Shown here one piece after another: positions 1-5,394 of a DNA stretch of 6,327 bases; within the stretch, counting starts at the first letter, position 1; every line of letters starts with the position of its first letter. The notes under the pieces were generated by a model, which had not been told where the DNA came from, made no database searches, and was given only the letters and a program-made list of their open reading frames with translations. A program made the translations under genes and the position numbers. The DNA lies in the NCBI GenBank assembly GCA_016928495.1, contig JAFGKQ010000213.1, forward strand, positions 1-6,327, given 5' to 3'. This DNA is from Candidatus Fermentibacterales bacterium. Its GTDB lineage: Bacteria; Fermentibacterota; Fermentibacteria; Fermentibacterales; JAFGKQ01.

Positions 1-73
1 CCACGGCCGTCATGCCGGCCTCGTGCACCGGCACCAGCACGGGCCTCGAGTACTCTGCGGGGAAACGATCCAT
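1..73 (-). CDS. Start of an unrecognised gene, cut by the window edge
   Basis: Only the first 24 codons are visible, reading MDRFPAEYSRPVLVPVHEAG and then MTAV. The ATG at 73-71 is chosen because AGAGGT (complement of 82-87) lies 8 nt upstream, a good Shine-Dalgarno sequence and spacing, and the frame stays open to the window edge. The gene follows the S26-like protease with an 89-bp gap, on the same strand, so it may be the next member of the peptide-modification cassette. The fragment is too short to assign to a family; it has no signal peptide and no cysteines. Identity is unknown, but the existence of a gene here is fairly likely. Confidence 0.55.
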   Translation of the reverse strand, partial: MDRFPAEYSRPVLVPVHEAGMTAV

Positions 74-135
74 CAGGAACTACCTCTGCGCTTCCTGGTC
101 CCGGGCTGTGTTGGCTTCTCCGGTGGTATCAACAC
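73..135 (-). CDS. Possible 20-residue ORF between the protease gene and the next gene
   Basis: A GTG at 135-133 opens a 20-codon frame reading MLIPPEKPTQPGTRKRRGSS. It ends in a TGA at 75-73 that overlaps the next gene's ATG by one base (TGATG), the same junction type seen between the second radical SAM gene and the kinase gene. A purine run (GGGGGA) lies about 6-7 nt upstream of the GTG and could act as a weak ribosome binding site. The peptide is basic, proline-rich, lacks cysteine, and ends in two serines. It could be a short leader-like or precursor peptide, a translational coupler, or chance. A 21-codon open frame in GC-rich DNA is weak evidence, so confidence is low. Confidence 0.15.
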   Translation of the reverse strand: MLIPPEKPTQPGTRKRRGSS

Positions 136-162
136 GGAGTATCCCCCGGATGTTCCCCTGCG

Positions 163-585
163 TCAAGATCGCGGTCGGCGCCTTCGTGCAAGAAGCGAGA
201 GGATGCGGGCCGCAAGCCTGACCGCGCCGTCGGGGAGCCACAGAGGGAGCCACGCCGCTCTTCCGGGCACGCTCCTCCACCTGCCCCGCCTGAGCACGGC
301 CGTCACCAGCAGGCACGGCGTGTCCGAGGGCACGGGCCTGTCCGGCCCCGATCGGTCGCCCGCCGTGATGGCCAGCCTTCCGCTCCCGGCCTCGGGACCG
401 ACAATCCTGGCCAGCCTGTGGATCCTGTTCCCCCCGTCCTGCCTGAAGACGACGACCGAGCCGGGCTCGACCCGTCCTATCAGAGCGGGCCGGCCTTTCA
501 GAAGGTCTCCGTGGCCTATGGCCGGCCACATGGATGTGCCCTCGCTGTAGACGAGAACACGGCCCGGCGCTGAAGGGCGGCTCAC
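163..585 (-). CDS. Signal-peptidase-like S24/S26 protease with a Ser/His active site
   Basis: A 140-residue protein of the S24/S26 peptidase fold, probably the processing protease of the cassette. The nucleophile motif is EGTSMWP (residues 15-21, Ser18), followed by GDLL (26-29), the beta segment PGSVVVF (41-47), NRIHRLARI (53-61) and AGD (75-77). In bacterial signal peptidase I the general base is lysine. Here the matching position is His56, as in SipW-like, archaeal and ER-type enzymes. There is no clear N-terminal membrane anchor; the C-terminus has an amphipathic or hydrophobic stretch (about 111-133) and an Arg-rich tail. The GTG start overlaps the kinase stop as GTGA, implying translational coupling. 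In this company it most likely trims a leader peptide or processes an exported product (inference). A generic S24-type regulator is less likely because no DNA-binding domain is present. Confidence 0.8.
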   Translation of the reverse strand: MSRPSAPGRVLVYSEGTSMWPAIGHGDLLKGRPALIGRVEPGSVVVFRQDGGNRIHRLARIVGPEAGSGRLAITAGDRSGPDRPVPSDTPCLLVTAVLRRGRWRSVPGRAAWLPLWLPDGAVRLAARILSLLARRRRPRS

Positions 586-1109
586 GAGCGGGCCAGCTCC
601 TCCAGCGGGGCCGAAGGGTCCTCTTCCAGGGGCCAGCGGAAGATCACACAGCGGGTCCGCTCGACGATCCGCCCGGCGTTCGTGAGGTCCCTCACGGATT
701 CAGGAGAAGCCGTTCCGGGCGTCCAGAGACTGCGGAAGAGCCTGTACAGGGCATAGGTCTTCCCCACCTCCACCAGAGCGATCGGTCTGCCCTTCTCGAG
801 GAAGCAGACGGCGGCCAGGGGGGCGCACTTGACCTCGAGCGGGCGCCCGAACAGCACCTGGAAGCCCATCGTCGCCAGAGCGTCTATCCTGCCGTCTTCA
901 CGGATGATCAGAGCGGTCTCGTCGTCACCCATCGCCTGATGCCCCATGACGTGCAGCCTCCCGGCCAGGGTGCTCTTGCCGCCTCCGGATGGCGCCAGGA
1001 AGAGAAGCGCCCTGCCCGCGACCAGCGCGCTCGAGGCGTGAACCAGGAGGCCTCTGCCCCGCAGCGCTGCCATCTGGGCCCTGGCGGCCCTGCTGGTTCT
1101 CTCCGGCAT
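582..1109 (-). CDS. HPr-kinase-like P-loop protein (ScmC-like)
   Basis: A 175-residue protein matching the C-terminal kinase core of HPr kinase/phosphorylase. It has the entry motif LLVHASSALVAGRA (21-34), Walker A APSGGGKST (39-47), and the acidic GDDE motif (61-64) that corresponds to the magnesium and catalytic region of HprK. It lacks the N-terminal domain of true HprK, and no HPr/PTS gene is near, so a role in catabolite control is unlikely. HprK-like proteins are known in RiPP clusters; in some lasso-peptide systems they phosphorylate a serine of the precursor. Here it sits between a radical SAM enzyme and a protease, so a peptide kinase or ATP-dependent accessory role is inferred. The ATG (1109-1107) overlaps the upstream TGA as TGATG. 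The cassette resembles SynChlorMet, where ScmC has this fold (recalled from TIGRFAM, not searched). Confidence 0.8.
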   Translation of the reverse strand: MPERTSRAARAQMAALRGRGLLVHASSALVAGRALLFLAPSGGGKSTLAGRLHVMGHQAMGDDETALIIREDGRIDALATMGFQVLFGRPLEVKCAPLAAVCFLEKGRPIALVEVGKTYALYRLFRSLWTPGTASPESVRDLTNAGRIVERTRCVIFRWPLEEDPSAPLEELARS

Positions 1110-2173
1110 CACCGCGGGACCAGCCTCGTGGGAGGGAAGAGACCTGCCTCGTCGGCGACAGCACAGAACGGGCTCGGGGAGTCGAGCCTGCCCGTGAGGC
1201 AGTAGTTCTCGGCCAGGCAGTAGCCCATACAGGCATTCCTGAGGAGACACCTGGAGCAGATGCCCCGCAGCCGATCAGGCACGGTCTCACGGATGCTGCG
1301 GAGAAGGGTGGAGCCACTCCAGACGGCATCCAGGCCTTCCGACCTGGCGTCCCCGGCGACGAGCGAGGGCTCTATCAGCCCCACGCCGCACGGCGACGCT
1401 CTCCCGTCGGGCAGGAGACCCAGGTTGGTGGTGACCGAGCAACTCCCCGCGAACGGGAGCCTGCCTGCCGCGATGAACGCCGGCGGGATGGAGAAGTGGA
1501 CCGAGCGGGAGTATCGTCGCTCGATCCAGGCGTTGAGCTGGATCGTAGCCTTCACCTCTTGCACGGAATAGGCTCTGCTGCGAAGACCGGCCGCTCTGCC
1601 CAGAGGCCCGAGGCTGTTGAACTTGAGCGACGACGCGCCCAGGGACTCCGCCCTGGAGGCCACGCTGTCCAGCCAGATGCCGTCCGTGCCGAGCAGCATG
1701 GATATGACCTGGAACGGAACGGAGAGGTCCCGGAGCATGCCGGCGAACGAGAGGGTTCTCTCGAACGCGCCCTGCCTTCCCCTGAAGCGGTCATGCTCCT
1801 CCTTCCGCCAGGAGTCCAGGCTCAACGACACGTGATCGGGCGGATGCGATCGCCAGAGATCGGCCAGGCCGTCGGGAACAACGGTGCCGCTGGTCTCGAC
1901 GTATGTCGAGAGCCCCCTTCGAGCCGCCTCGTAGTAGAGGTCCGGGAAATCGCTCCTGATCAGCGGCTCTCCTCCGGTGAACTTCACGCTCTCGAGACCC
2001 AGCCCGAGCGCCTGGTCCAGGAGATCGCCGAACTCCGCGGGAGTCAGCTCCTCCCTGTCTCTCGGCCAGGTCCTGAACCCCCCCCGTCTCGACGTGGAGT
2101 CCACCCAGCAGTGTGCGCAGGCCAGGCTGCAGCCCCGGGTGACGCTGTAGTACAGGCAGGTCAGCGGCGTCAT
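1109..2173 (-). CDS. Radical SAM/SPASM peptide-modifying enzyme (ScmF-like)
   Basis: A 354-residue radical SAM enzyme with a SPASM domain. The N-terminal CSLACAHC motif gives C15, C19 and C22, which bind the SAM-cleaving 4Fe-4S cluster. FTGGEP (65-70) binds the SAM amino group, and LSLD (117-120) is a typical barrel strand. The C-terminal SPASM motif is complete: C245-X11-G-X4-C262, then C306-X2-C309-X5-C315-X3-C319 and a later cysteine (C325 or C337), enough for auxiliary clusters. SPASM enzymes typically modify ribosomal peptides or protein side chains by radical chemistry. The N-terminal phrasing (LYYSVTRGC..HCW, DQALGLGLESVKFTGGEP) closely recalls the ScmF family from memory. ATG (2173-2171) overlaps the upstream radical SAM stop as ATGA, with AGGGGGA upstream. 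The substrate is unknown. Confidence 0.93.
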   Translation of the reverse strand: MTPLTCLYYSVTRGCSLACAHCWVDSTSRRGGFRTWPRDREELTPAEFGDLLDQALGLGLESVKFTGGEPLIRSDFPDLYYEAARRGLSTYVETSGTVVPDGLADLWRSHPPDHVSLSLDSWRKEEHDRFRGRQGAFERTLSFAGMLRDLSVPFQVISMLLGTDGIWLDSVASRAESLGASSLKFNSLGPLGRAAGLRSRAYSVQEVKATIQLNAWIERRYSRSVHFSIPPAFIAAGRLPFAGSCSVTTNLGLLPDGRASPCGVGLIEPSLVAGDARSEGLDAVWSGSTLLRSIRETVPDRLRGICSRCLLRNACMGYCLAENYCLTGRLDSPSPFCAVADEAGLFPPTRLVPR

Positions 2174-3237
2174 TCCCCCTGCCGCCCACCTTCGATGTAG
2201 CTCTTCAGGCAGTCCAGCCTCGGAGCGCCGAAAACCTGATCACATACCGGCGCCGCTGCGAACCACTGGACCGGACAGCCCGGCTGGCAGACATCGAACC
2301 AGGCGCATTCGGCACAGGGGCCTTCCCGGGCTGCTGACCTGGCCTCCACGATCGCCCTGAACTCCCTTGCAGCAATGCCGCTCAGGATGTCCTCGAGGCT
2401 ATCACGCAGGATGTGCCCGAGGATGACGTGGGGAATGTGGTCGCAGGGGGCAACGGAGCCGTCCGGCAGGATGACCAGTCTGTCCAGGCCTGCTCCGCAA
2501 GGCAGTCCACGCGGCCTTCCGCCGCCCGCCTCGACCTCCAGGGCGTATTCCTCCATGCGCAGCGCCGTGCCGGTCACGAAGCCGGGCCGGGCGCGGGCAA
2601 GCCTGAGCACCTGCCTGCCTATCTCCCTTCTCTCGCGGAGTGGAATGGCAAGCCCGCTCTCAGAGCCAGGGCCGGCTTCCACGAAGTAGTTGAGCCTGAT
2701 CCACCGCGCCCCGCTCTGCCGGGCCAGCTCGACCGTCTCCTCGAGCCTGTCCCGGTTCAGGGTCACGACAGTGCAGTAGAACCCGAAGGGAACGCCGAGG
2801 TCTCGAAGCCTGCCGGTACCGCTCATGGCCTTCGAGAAAGCCCCGTCGCCCCTGATGGCGTCGTGCGTGGATGAGTCGGGGCCATCCAGACTGGTCATGA
2901 CGCAGTCCAGCCTCGGGAGCGATTCGGCAAGGGCTTCCGCGCTCCGTTCCGAGAGCAGTGTTGCGTTCGTGTTCAGATAGAGCCGGAAGGGCATCCGGGA
3001 CAGCATGCGCCAGAGCTCGGGGAAGTCCTCCCTCATCAGCGGTTCTCCGCCCGTGACCGTGACCTGGAGGACCCTGAGCTCCGCGAGGCTCTCGAAGACG
3101 CTTCTCCAGCCTGCAAGGTCGAGCTCCCCCGGAAGCTCTCCGTGGCTGAGCACCGAGCAATGCGGGCAGGATAGGTTGCATCTGCCGGTCACCATTACGC
3201 TCAGGCTCCTGGGAGCGAGGCAGGCCGGCACCGCCAT
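2170..3237 (-). CDS. Radical SAM/SPASM peptide-modifying enzyme (ScmE-like)
   Basis: A 355-residue radical SAM/SPASM protein, the first of two in tandem and clearly divergent from the second. CNLSCPHC supplies C20, C24 and C27 for the radical cluster; TGGEP is at 62-66 and TSLDG at 115-119. The SPASM set is C247-X12-G-X4-C265, then C308-X2-C311-X5-C317-X3-C321 and a final cysteine at C332 or C343, so both auxiliary-cluster motifs look intact. It follows the PqqD-like gene with a 10-nt gap; PqqD-like proteins deliver the precursor leader to such enzymes. The ATG at 3237 is used here, but GGAGG lies almost against it, while GTG two codons later (3231) is at ideal spacing, so initiation may be at Val3. 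An upstream in-frame extension would overlap the PqqD-like gene and has no family support. Confidence 0.93.
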   Translation of the reverse strand: MAVPACLAPRSLSVMVTGRCNLSCPHCSVLSHGELPGELDLAGWRSVFESLAELRVLQVTVTGGEPLMREDFPELWRMLSRMPFRLYLNTNATLLSERSAEALAESLPRLDCVMTSLDGPDSSTHDAIRGDGAFSKAMSGTGRLRDLGVPFGFYCTVVTLNRDRLEETVELARQSGARWIRLNYFVEAGPGSESGLAIPLRERREIGRQVLRLARARPGFVTGTALRMEEYALEVEAGGGRPRGLPCGAGLDRLVILPDGSVAPCDHIPHVILGHILRDSLEDILSGIAAREFRAIVEARSAAREGPCAECAWFDVCQPGCPVQWFAAAPVCDQVFGAPRLDCLKSYIEGGRQGE

Positions 3238-3247
3238 TCCTCCGGCT

Positions 3248-3520
3248 CTAGGATGCGGGGCCCCGGAGCAGGCCCGCTTCGTCCAGGTCGGACAGGAAGG
3301 CATCGAGGTCCGCCTCGATGCTCTCCTCTCCCGGGTATCGCCTCAGGAGCTCCTCGAGTATGCTCTTCCTGGTCGTGCCCGGCTCTATGAGGGCACAGAT
3401 GCCCCAGGCGACTCCCTCCACCACCCGGACATCACCGGTGTCGACATCGAAGAGGATAGCCCCGCCCGGCTCTTCCCTGAAAACGACGTTGGGAGCGAAC
3501 TCCAGTACCCTCTCCGCCAT
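3248..3520 (-). CDS. PqqD-like RiPP recognition element protein (ScmD-like)
   Basis: A 90-residue stand-alone PqqD-type winged-helix protein, the peptide chaperone that binds a RiPP leader and presents it to radical SAM partners. The family pattern is visible: a beta segment GGAILFDVDTGDVRVV (19-34), the hydrophobic WGICALIEPGTT segment (39-50), a helix SILEELLRRYPG (53-64) and a C-terminal helix DLDAFLSDLDEAGLL (71-85). Its length matches the family (about 90 residues). The ATG at 3520-3518 is preceded directly by AGGAGGAGGA. It is the first gene of the minus-strand operon, transcribed from the divergent promoter region. Longer readings would run through that promoter into the opposing gene and are rejected. 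Confidence 0.9.
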   Translation of the reverse strand: MAERVLEFAPNVVFREEPGGAILFDVDTGDVRVVEGVAWGICALIEPGTTRKSILEELLRRYPGEESIEADLDAFLSDLDEAGLLRGPAS

Positions 3521-3530
3521 TCCTCCTCCT
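3521..3530 (-). promoter_or_regulatory. Strong ribosome binding site of the PqqD-like gene
   Basis: The complement reads AGGAGGAGGA directly before the ATG at 3520. It offers two overlapping AGGAGG registers, one leaving a 4-nt spacer, and fixes the start of the first cassette gene. Confidence 0.7.
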
Positions 3531-3538
3531 CGGGGGCG

Positions 3539-3568
3539 TTGACCTCCGGGGCGTCCCTGTCGGATAAT
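3539..3568 (+). promoter_or_regulatory. Sigma70-type promoter of the secA-side operon
   Basis: TTGACC (3539-3544) and GATAAT (3563-3568) each match the sigma70 consensus at 5 of 6 positions and are separated by 18 bp. Transcription would start near 3575, just ahead of the Shine-Dalgarno sequence at 3580, giving a very short leader. This also rules out the ATG at 3569 as a start codon. In GC-rich DNA such a match next to a divergent gene pair is unlikely to be chance, but it is not proof. Confidence 0.6.
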
Positions 3569-3591
3569 ATGGGCCACCTGGAGGTGATCAA
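3564..3591 (-). promoter_or_regulatory. Candidate divergent promoter of the radical SAM cassette
   Basis: On the minus strand TTGATC (complement of 3586-3591) and TATTAT (complement of 3564-3569) are separated by 16 bp. The -35 matches 4 of 6 consensus positions and the -10 matches 5 of 6. Its -10 overlaps the plus-strand -10, so the two promoters would compete for RNA polymerase. The predicted start near 3557 leaves a leader of about 36 nt before the PqqD-like gene. It is weaker than the plus-strand promoter. Confidence 0.4.
3580..3589 (+). promoter_or_regulatory. Near-perfect Shine-Dalgarno sequence deciding a GTG start
   Basis: GGAGGTGATC is complementary over ten bases to the usual 3' end of bacterial 16S rRNA. 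The GGAGG core ends 8 nt before GTG 3593. This selects the GTG rather than the ATG at 3569, which lies upstream of the site and inside the -10 element. Confidence 0.75.
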
Positions 3592-3592
3592 C

Positions 3593-4003
3593 GTGATCCT
3601 GAAAAAGGCGCCCTCTTGTCTCCTGGCTCAGGCCATGGCCCTTCTCCTGCTCGTGCCCGGCCTGTGTCAGGCCTTCCCCGGCCTCGAGCCATCCGGTCTG
3701 ACCCTGTACGACAACAGCGGCAGCAAGTGGTTCGTTCCGACAATATCCCACCGCGTCTATCTCGGGTATACTACGGGTTCCAGCGGCAGCTGGTCCACGG
3801 GGGCCTACACCGGAGTCCTCGGCTTCGACCTGACCACCAACCTGAGGGCCGAGCTGAGCCTTGGCGTCGCGCAGCATCTGCTGTTCTCGCGGGGCTCCGA
3901 GGCCAGGGAGTTCATGGGTGAGGTGCTCCTGGACTGGAGACCGGTCGAGAGCCTTCGGCTGCAGCTGAACATCGGCGGGGTCATCCCGGACAGGACGCCC
4001 TGA
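3593..4003 (+). CDS. Small secreted protein with beta-strand-like segments
   Basis: A 136-residue exported protein of unrecognised family. The GTG start gives a textbook signal peptide: MILKK, then a hydrophobic core AMALLLLVPGL (14-24), with likely cleavage after Ala27 (CQA). The mature part alternates polar and non-polar residues in short stretches (HRVYLGYTTG, GAYTGVLGFDL, RAELSLGVAQ, GEVLLDW, LRLQLNIGG). This fits four or five amphipathic beta strands, as in small outer-membrane or periplasmic beta proteins. It does not end in the aromatic residue usual for outer-membrane barrels, and is short for one. It is the first gene of the plus-strand operon. The next gene begins in the -1 frame at or near its stop, so the two are probably translated together. 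Cys25 is not in a lipobox. Confidence 0.7.
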   Translation: MILKKAPSCLLAQAMALLLLVPGLCQAFPGLEPSGLTLYDNSGSKWFVPTISHRVYLGYTTGSSGSWSTGAYTGVLGFDLTTNLRAELSLGVAQHLLFSRGSEAREFMGEVLLDWRPVESLRLQLNIGGVIPDRTP

Positions 4004-4974
4004 CCGGGGGAGAGGTAGCCGCGTACTCCCTGGTTCTGCTGTTCCCGCTTCTCGCCGCTCTGGTCCAGGGCTCGTCTTCCTCATGGGAGTCGCTCTTCGA
4101 GCAGGGAAGGATCGCAGAGGGCGCGGAGGACCTCGCGTCGGTCGTGCGCTCCGACTCGCTCAGGGCCTCGTGCTACATGCTCTGGAGGCTCGCCTGGGCG
4201 TGGAACCTCCTCGAGGAGCCGGACAGCGCTCTCGGACCGGCTCTCCGGGCGTGGTCGGAGAGGCCTCAGTCGGAGCTCTACCTGGGCGAGTACCTGAGGG
4301 CTCTCTACAGGCTGGGCAGGTTCCGGGAGATCCTGGACCTGGAACCGCTGCTGAGGGACGGGAGCGGAGGATATTGCAGGTACGTGATGGCGAGAGCGGA
4401 GCGAGAGCTGGGGCTTCCCCGGGTCTCGACGCAGGCTCTGCTGCAACTGCTTGCCTCGGATCGGGACTCGGTTGCGGCGGACGCAGCTCTCTGGCTATCC
4501 ATACTCCTCGAGACCGAGCTGGAGCCGGACAGCCTGCTGGCTCTCGCCCTGCTTGCAGCCGGCCCGGGGCCGCCCGGCAGCGACATGCCCTCGACGAGGC
4601 TGGCCGACGCCTACATGGAGATGGGCATGCTCGGGGAGGCTTCGGCGCTGCTCTCCGCCATCCGCCTATCGGGCTGTTGCGGTTATCACTACTGGGTATG
4701 CGCGTCCGAGCTTGCCCGAAGGGAACTGGACCACGAGAGAAGGATATGGGCGTGCAGGAGGGCGGTGGAGTGCAGGCGCGTCCCGGCCACCCTGAGGAGC
4801 CTCGCATGGGCGCTGTACTCCGGGGGCAGAGCCGCTCTACGGGATGGCGATCTCGCTCTCGCTCTCTCGAGGCTTCGCGAGGTCTCCTCGATTCCGGAGG
4901 CTCCCGATGATATCGCTCTGGAAGCCGACTCTCTGGCGGCGCTGGTTGAGGCCTTCGCTTCTCCCGGCAGCTAG
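4000..4974 (+). CDS. Exported helical-repeat (TPR-like) protein with a non-canonical start
   Basis: An alanine-, leucine- and arginine-rich protein of helix pairs resembling tetratricopeptide/Sel1-type solenoids, for example the stretches starting LYLGEYLRALYRLGRFREIL, RLADAYMEMGMLGEASALL and LAWALYSGGRAALRDGDLAL. It probably acts as an extracytoplasmic scaffold; the partner is unknown. Codons 4024-4080 encode a clear signal peptide or membrane anchor (YSLVLLFPLLAALVQG). Yet the frame contains no ATG, GTG or TTG between the in-frame stop at 3919 and GTG 4144, which lies after that segment. I take CTG 4000 as the start: it overlaps the upstream TGA as CTGA and has AGGA at 3992-3995. CTG 4030 or a frameshift from the previous gene are alternatives. 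A conventional gene caller would start at 4144. From CTG 4000 the protein is 324 residues. Confidence 0.65.
   Translation: MTGGEVAAYSLVLLFPLLAALVQGSSSSWESLFEQGRIAEGAEDLASVVRSDSLRASCYMLWRLAWAWNLLEEPDSALGPALRAWSERPQSELYLGEYLRALYRLGRFREILDLEPLLRDGSGGYCRYVMARAERELGLPRVSTQALLQLLASDRDSVAADAALWLSILLETELEPDSLLALALLAAGPGPPGSDMPSTRLADAYMEMGMLGEASALLSAIRLSGCCGYHYWVCASELARRELDHERRIWACRRAVECRRVPATLRSLAWALYSGGRAALRDGDLALALSRLREVSSIPEAPDDIALEADSLAALVEAFASPGS
4896..4900 (+). promoter_or_regulatory. Ribosome binding site of the YfiM-like gene inside the upstream gene
   Basis: GGAGG sits 6 nt before ATG 4907, within the coding sequence of the helical-repeat gene. It supports a start that overlaps that gene by 68 nt. 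The alternative TTG 4946 has no comparable site. Confidence 0.55.
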
Positions 4975-5389
4975 CCTTCTGCTGATCCTCGTGGCGGGCA
5001 CCGCCGCTCCCAGGCCCCCGTGGCCCGGGAGCTCGGGGAAGCCTGTCGACGGGGATAGTGGCGCTGGCGTTTTCCTGAGCCGGAGTCACTACGTCAGCGC
5101 CGGCCTGACGGATCAGGAGAGCCCCGGTGCGGCCCGCAGCGACAGGCAGGCTCACCGGAGGCTTGCCGGCGCCATGCTGGTCCTGGTCTTCCGGATGCTG
5201 GTAGATTCGGGTTGCGGGGAGGCGGAGGCCCTGGCAGCGGCCAGCGCCGTATGCGCGGCTTCGGGCCTGCTCAAGGAAATACTCGACGGGGCTGCCATCG
5301 GCGGCTCCGGCTTCGACATCGGAGACCTGGCCGCCGACGCTGTGGGAATAGCGGCGGGAGTCGGGCTCCTGTGTGACCGGGAGAGGTGA
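4907..5389 (+). CDS. YfiM/DUF2279-like exported protein
   Basis: A 160-residue protein with an Arg/Trp-rich N-terminus, a hydrophobic signal segment ([17 protein letters not shown], about 18-34), and a mature part resembling the YfiM/DUF2279 family. Family-like signatures are [13 protein letters not shown] (56-68), matching the DK..H...S..LT block though the usual Asp-Lys is replaced, and LKEILDG (122-128) with GSGFD (133-137) and [12 protein letters not shown] (140-151), matching the KE..D...GSG..D...D..G block of E. coli YfiM. The biochemical role of YfiM-type proteins is unknown. Unlike E. coli YfiM this copy has no lipobox cysteine, so it is probably a soluble periplasmic or membrane-anchored protein. 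It overlaps the upstream gene by 68 nt, and secA begins 5 nt after its stop. Family assignment is from pattern memory. Confidence 0.65.
   Translation: MISLWKPTLWRRWLRPSLLPAASLLLILVAGTAAPRPPWPGSSGKPVDGDSGAGVFLSRSHYVSAGLTDQESPGAARSDRQAHRRLAGAMLVLVFRMLVDSGCGEAEALAAASAVCAASGLLKEILDGAAIGGSGFDIGDLAADAVGIAAGVGLLCDRER
5383..5389 (+). promoter_or_regulatory. Ribosome binding site deciding the TTG start of secA
   Basis: GAGGTGA overlaps the stop of the preceding gene. The GAGG core ends 8 nt before TTG 5395, while the overlapping GTG at 5386 would sit inside the site itself. The TTG gives the usual SecA opening M-L-G-K. Confidence 0.65.
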
Positions 5390-5394
5390 GCGGA

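Noticed and set aside
108-135. Possible hairpin or terminator after the protease gene (GTGTTG/CAACAC arms)
   Set aside because: The stem is only 6 bp with a 16-nt loop and no T-tract follows on either strand, so it does not qualify as a terminator.
80-529. Minus-strand open frame of 149 codons in another frame of the protease gene
   Set aside because: The frame at 163-585 carries the S26 motifs and the GTGA coupling; this one has no motif.
989-2200. Long plus-strand open frame (403 codons)
   Set aside because: It lies antisense to the radical SAM/SPASM gene, which has complete cysteine motifs. Long antisense frames are common in GC-rich DNA, and this translation shows no domain.
3238-3303. 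N-terminal extension of the first radical SAM enzyme
   Set aside because: It would overlap the PqqD-like gene and adds no family-like sequence; ribosome sites support a start at 3237 or 3231.
3569-3571. ATG as start of the small secreted protein
   Set aside because: It overlaps the predicted -10 element and lies upstream of the near-perfect Shine-Dalgarno sequence that serves GTG 3593.
3521-4084. N-terminal extension of the PqqD-like protein
   Set aside because: It would cross the promoter region and the whole opposing secreted-protein gene. The family length and the AGGAGGAGGA site fix the start at 3520.
5386-5388. GTG start of secA overlapping the previous stop
   Set aside because: It is inside the likely ribosome binding site; TTG 5395 has correct spacing and gives the typical M-L-G-K start.
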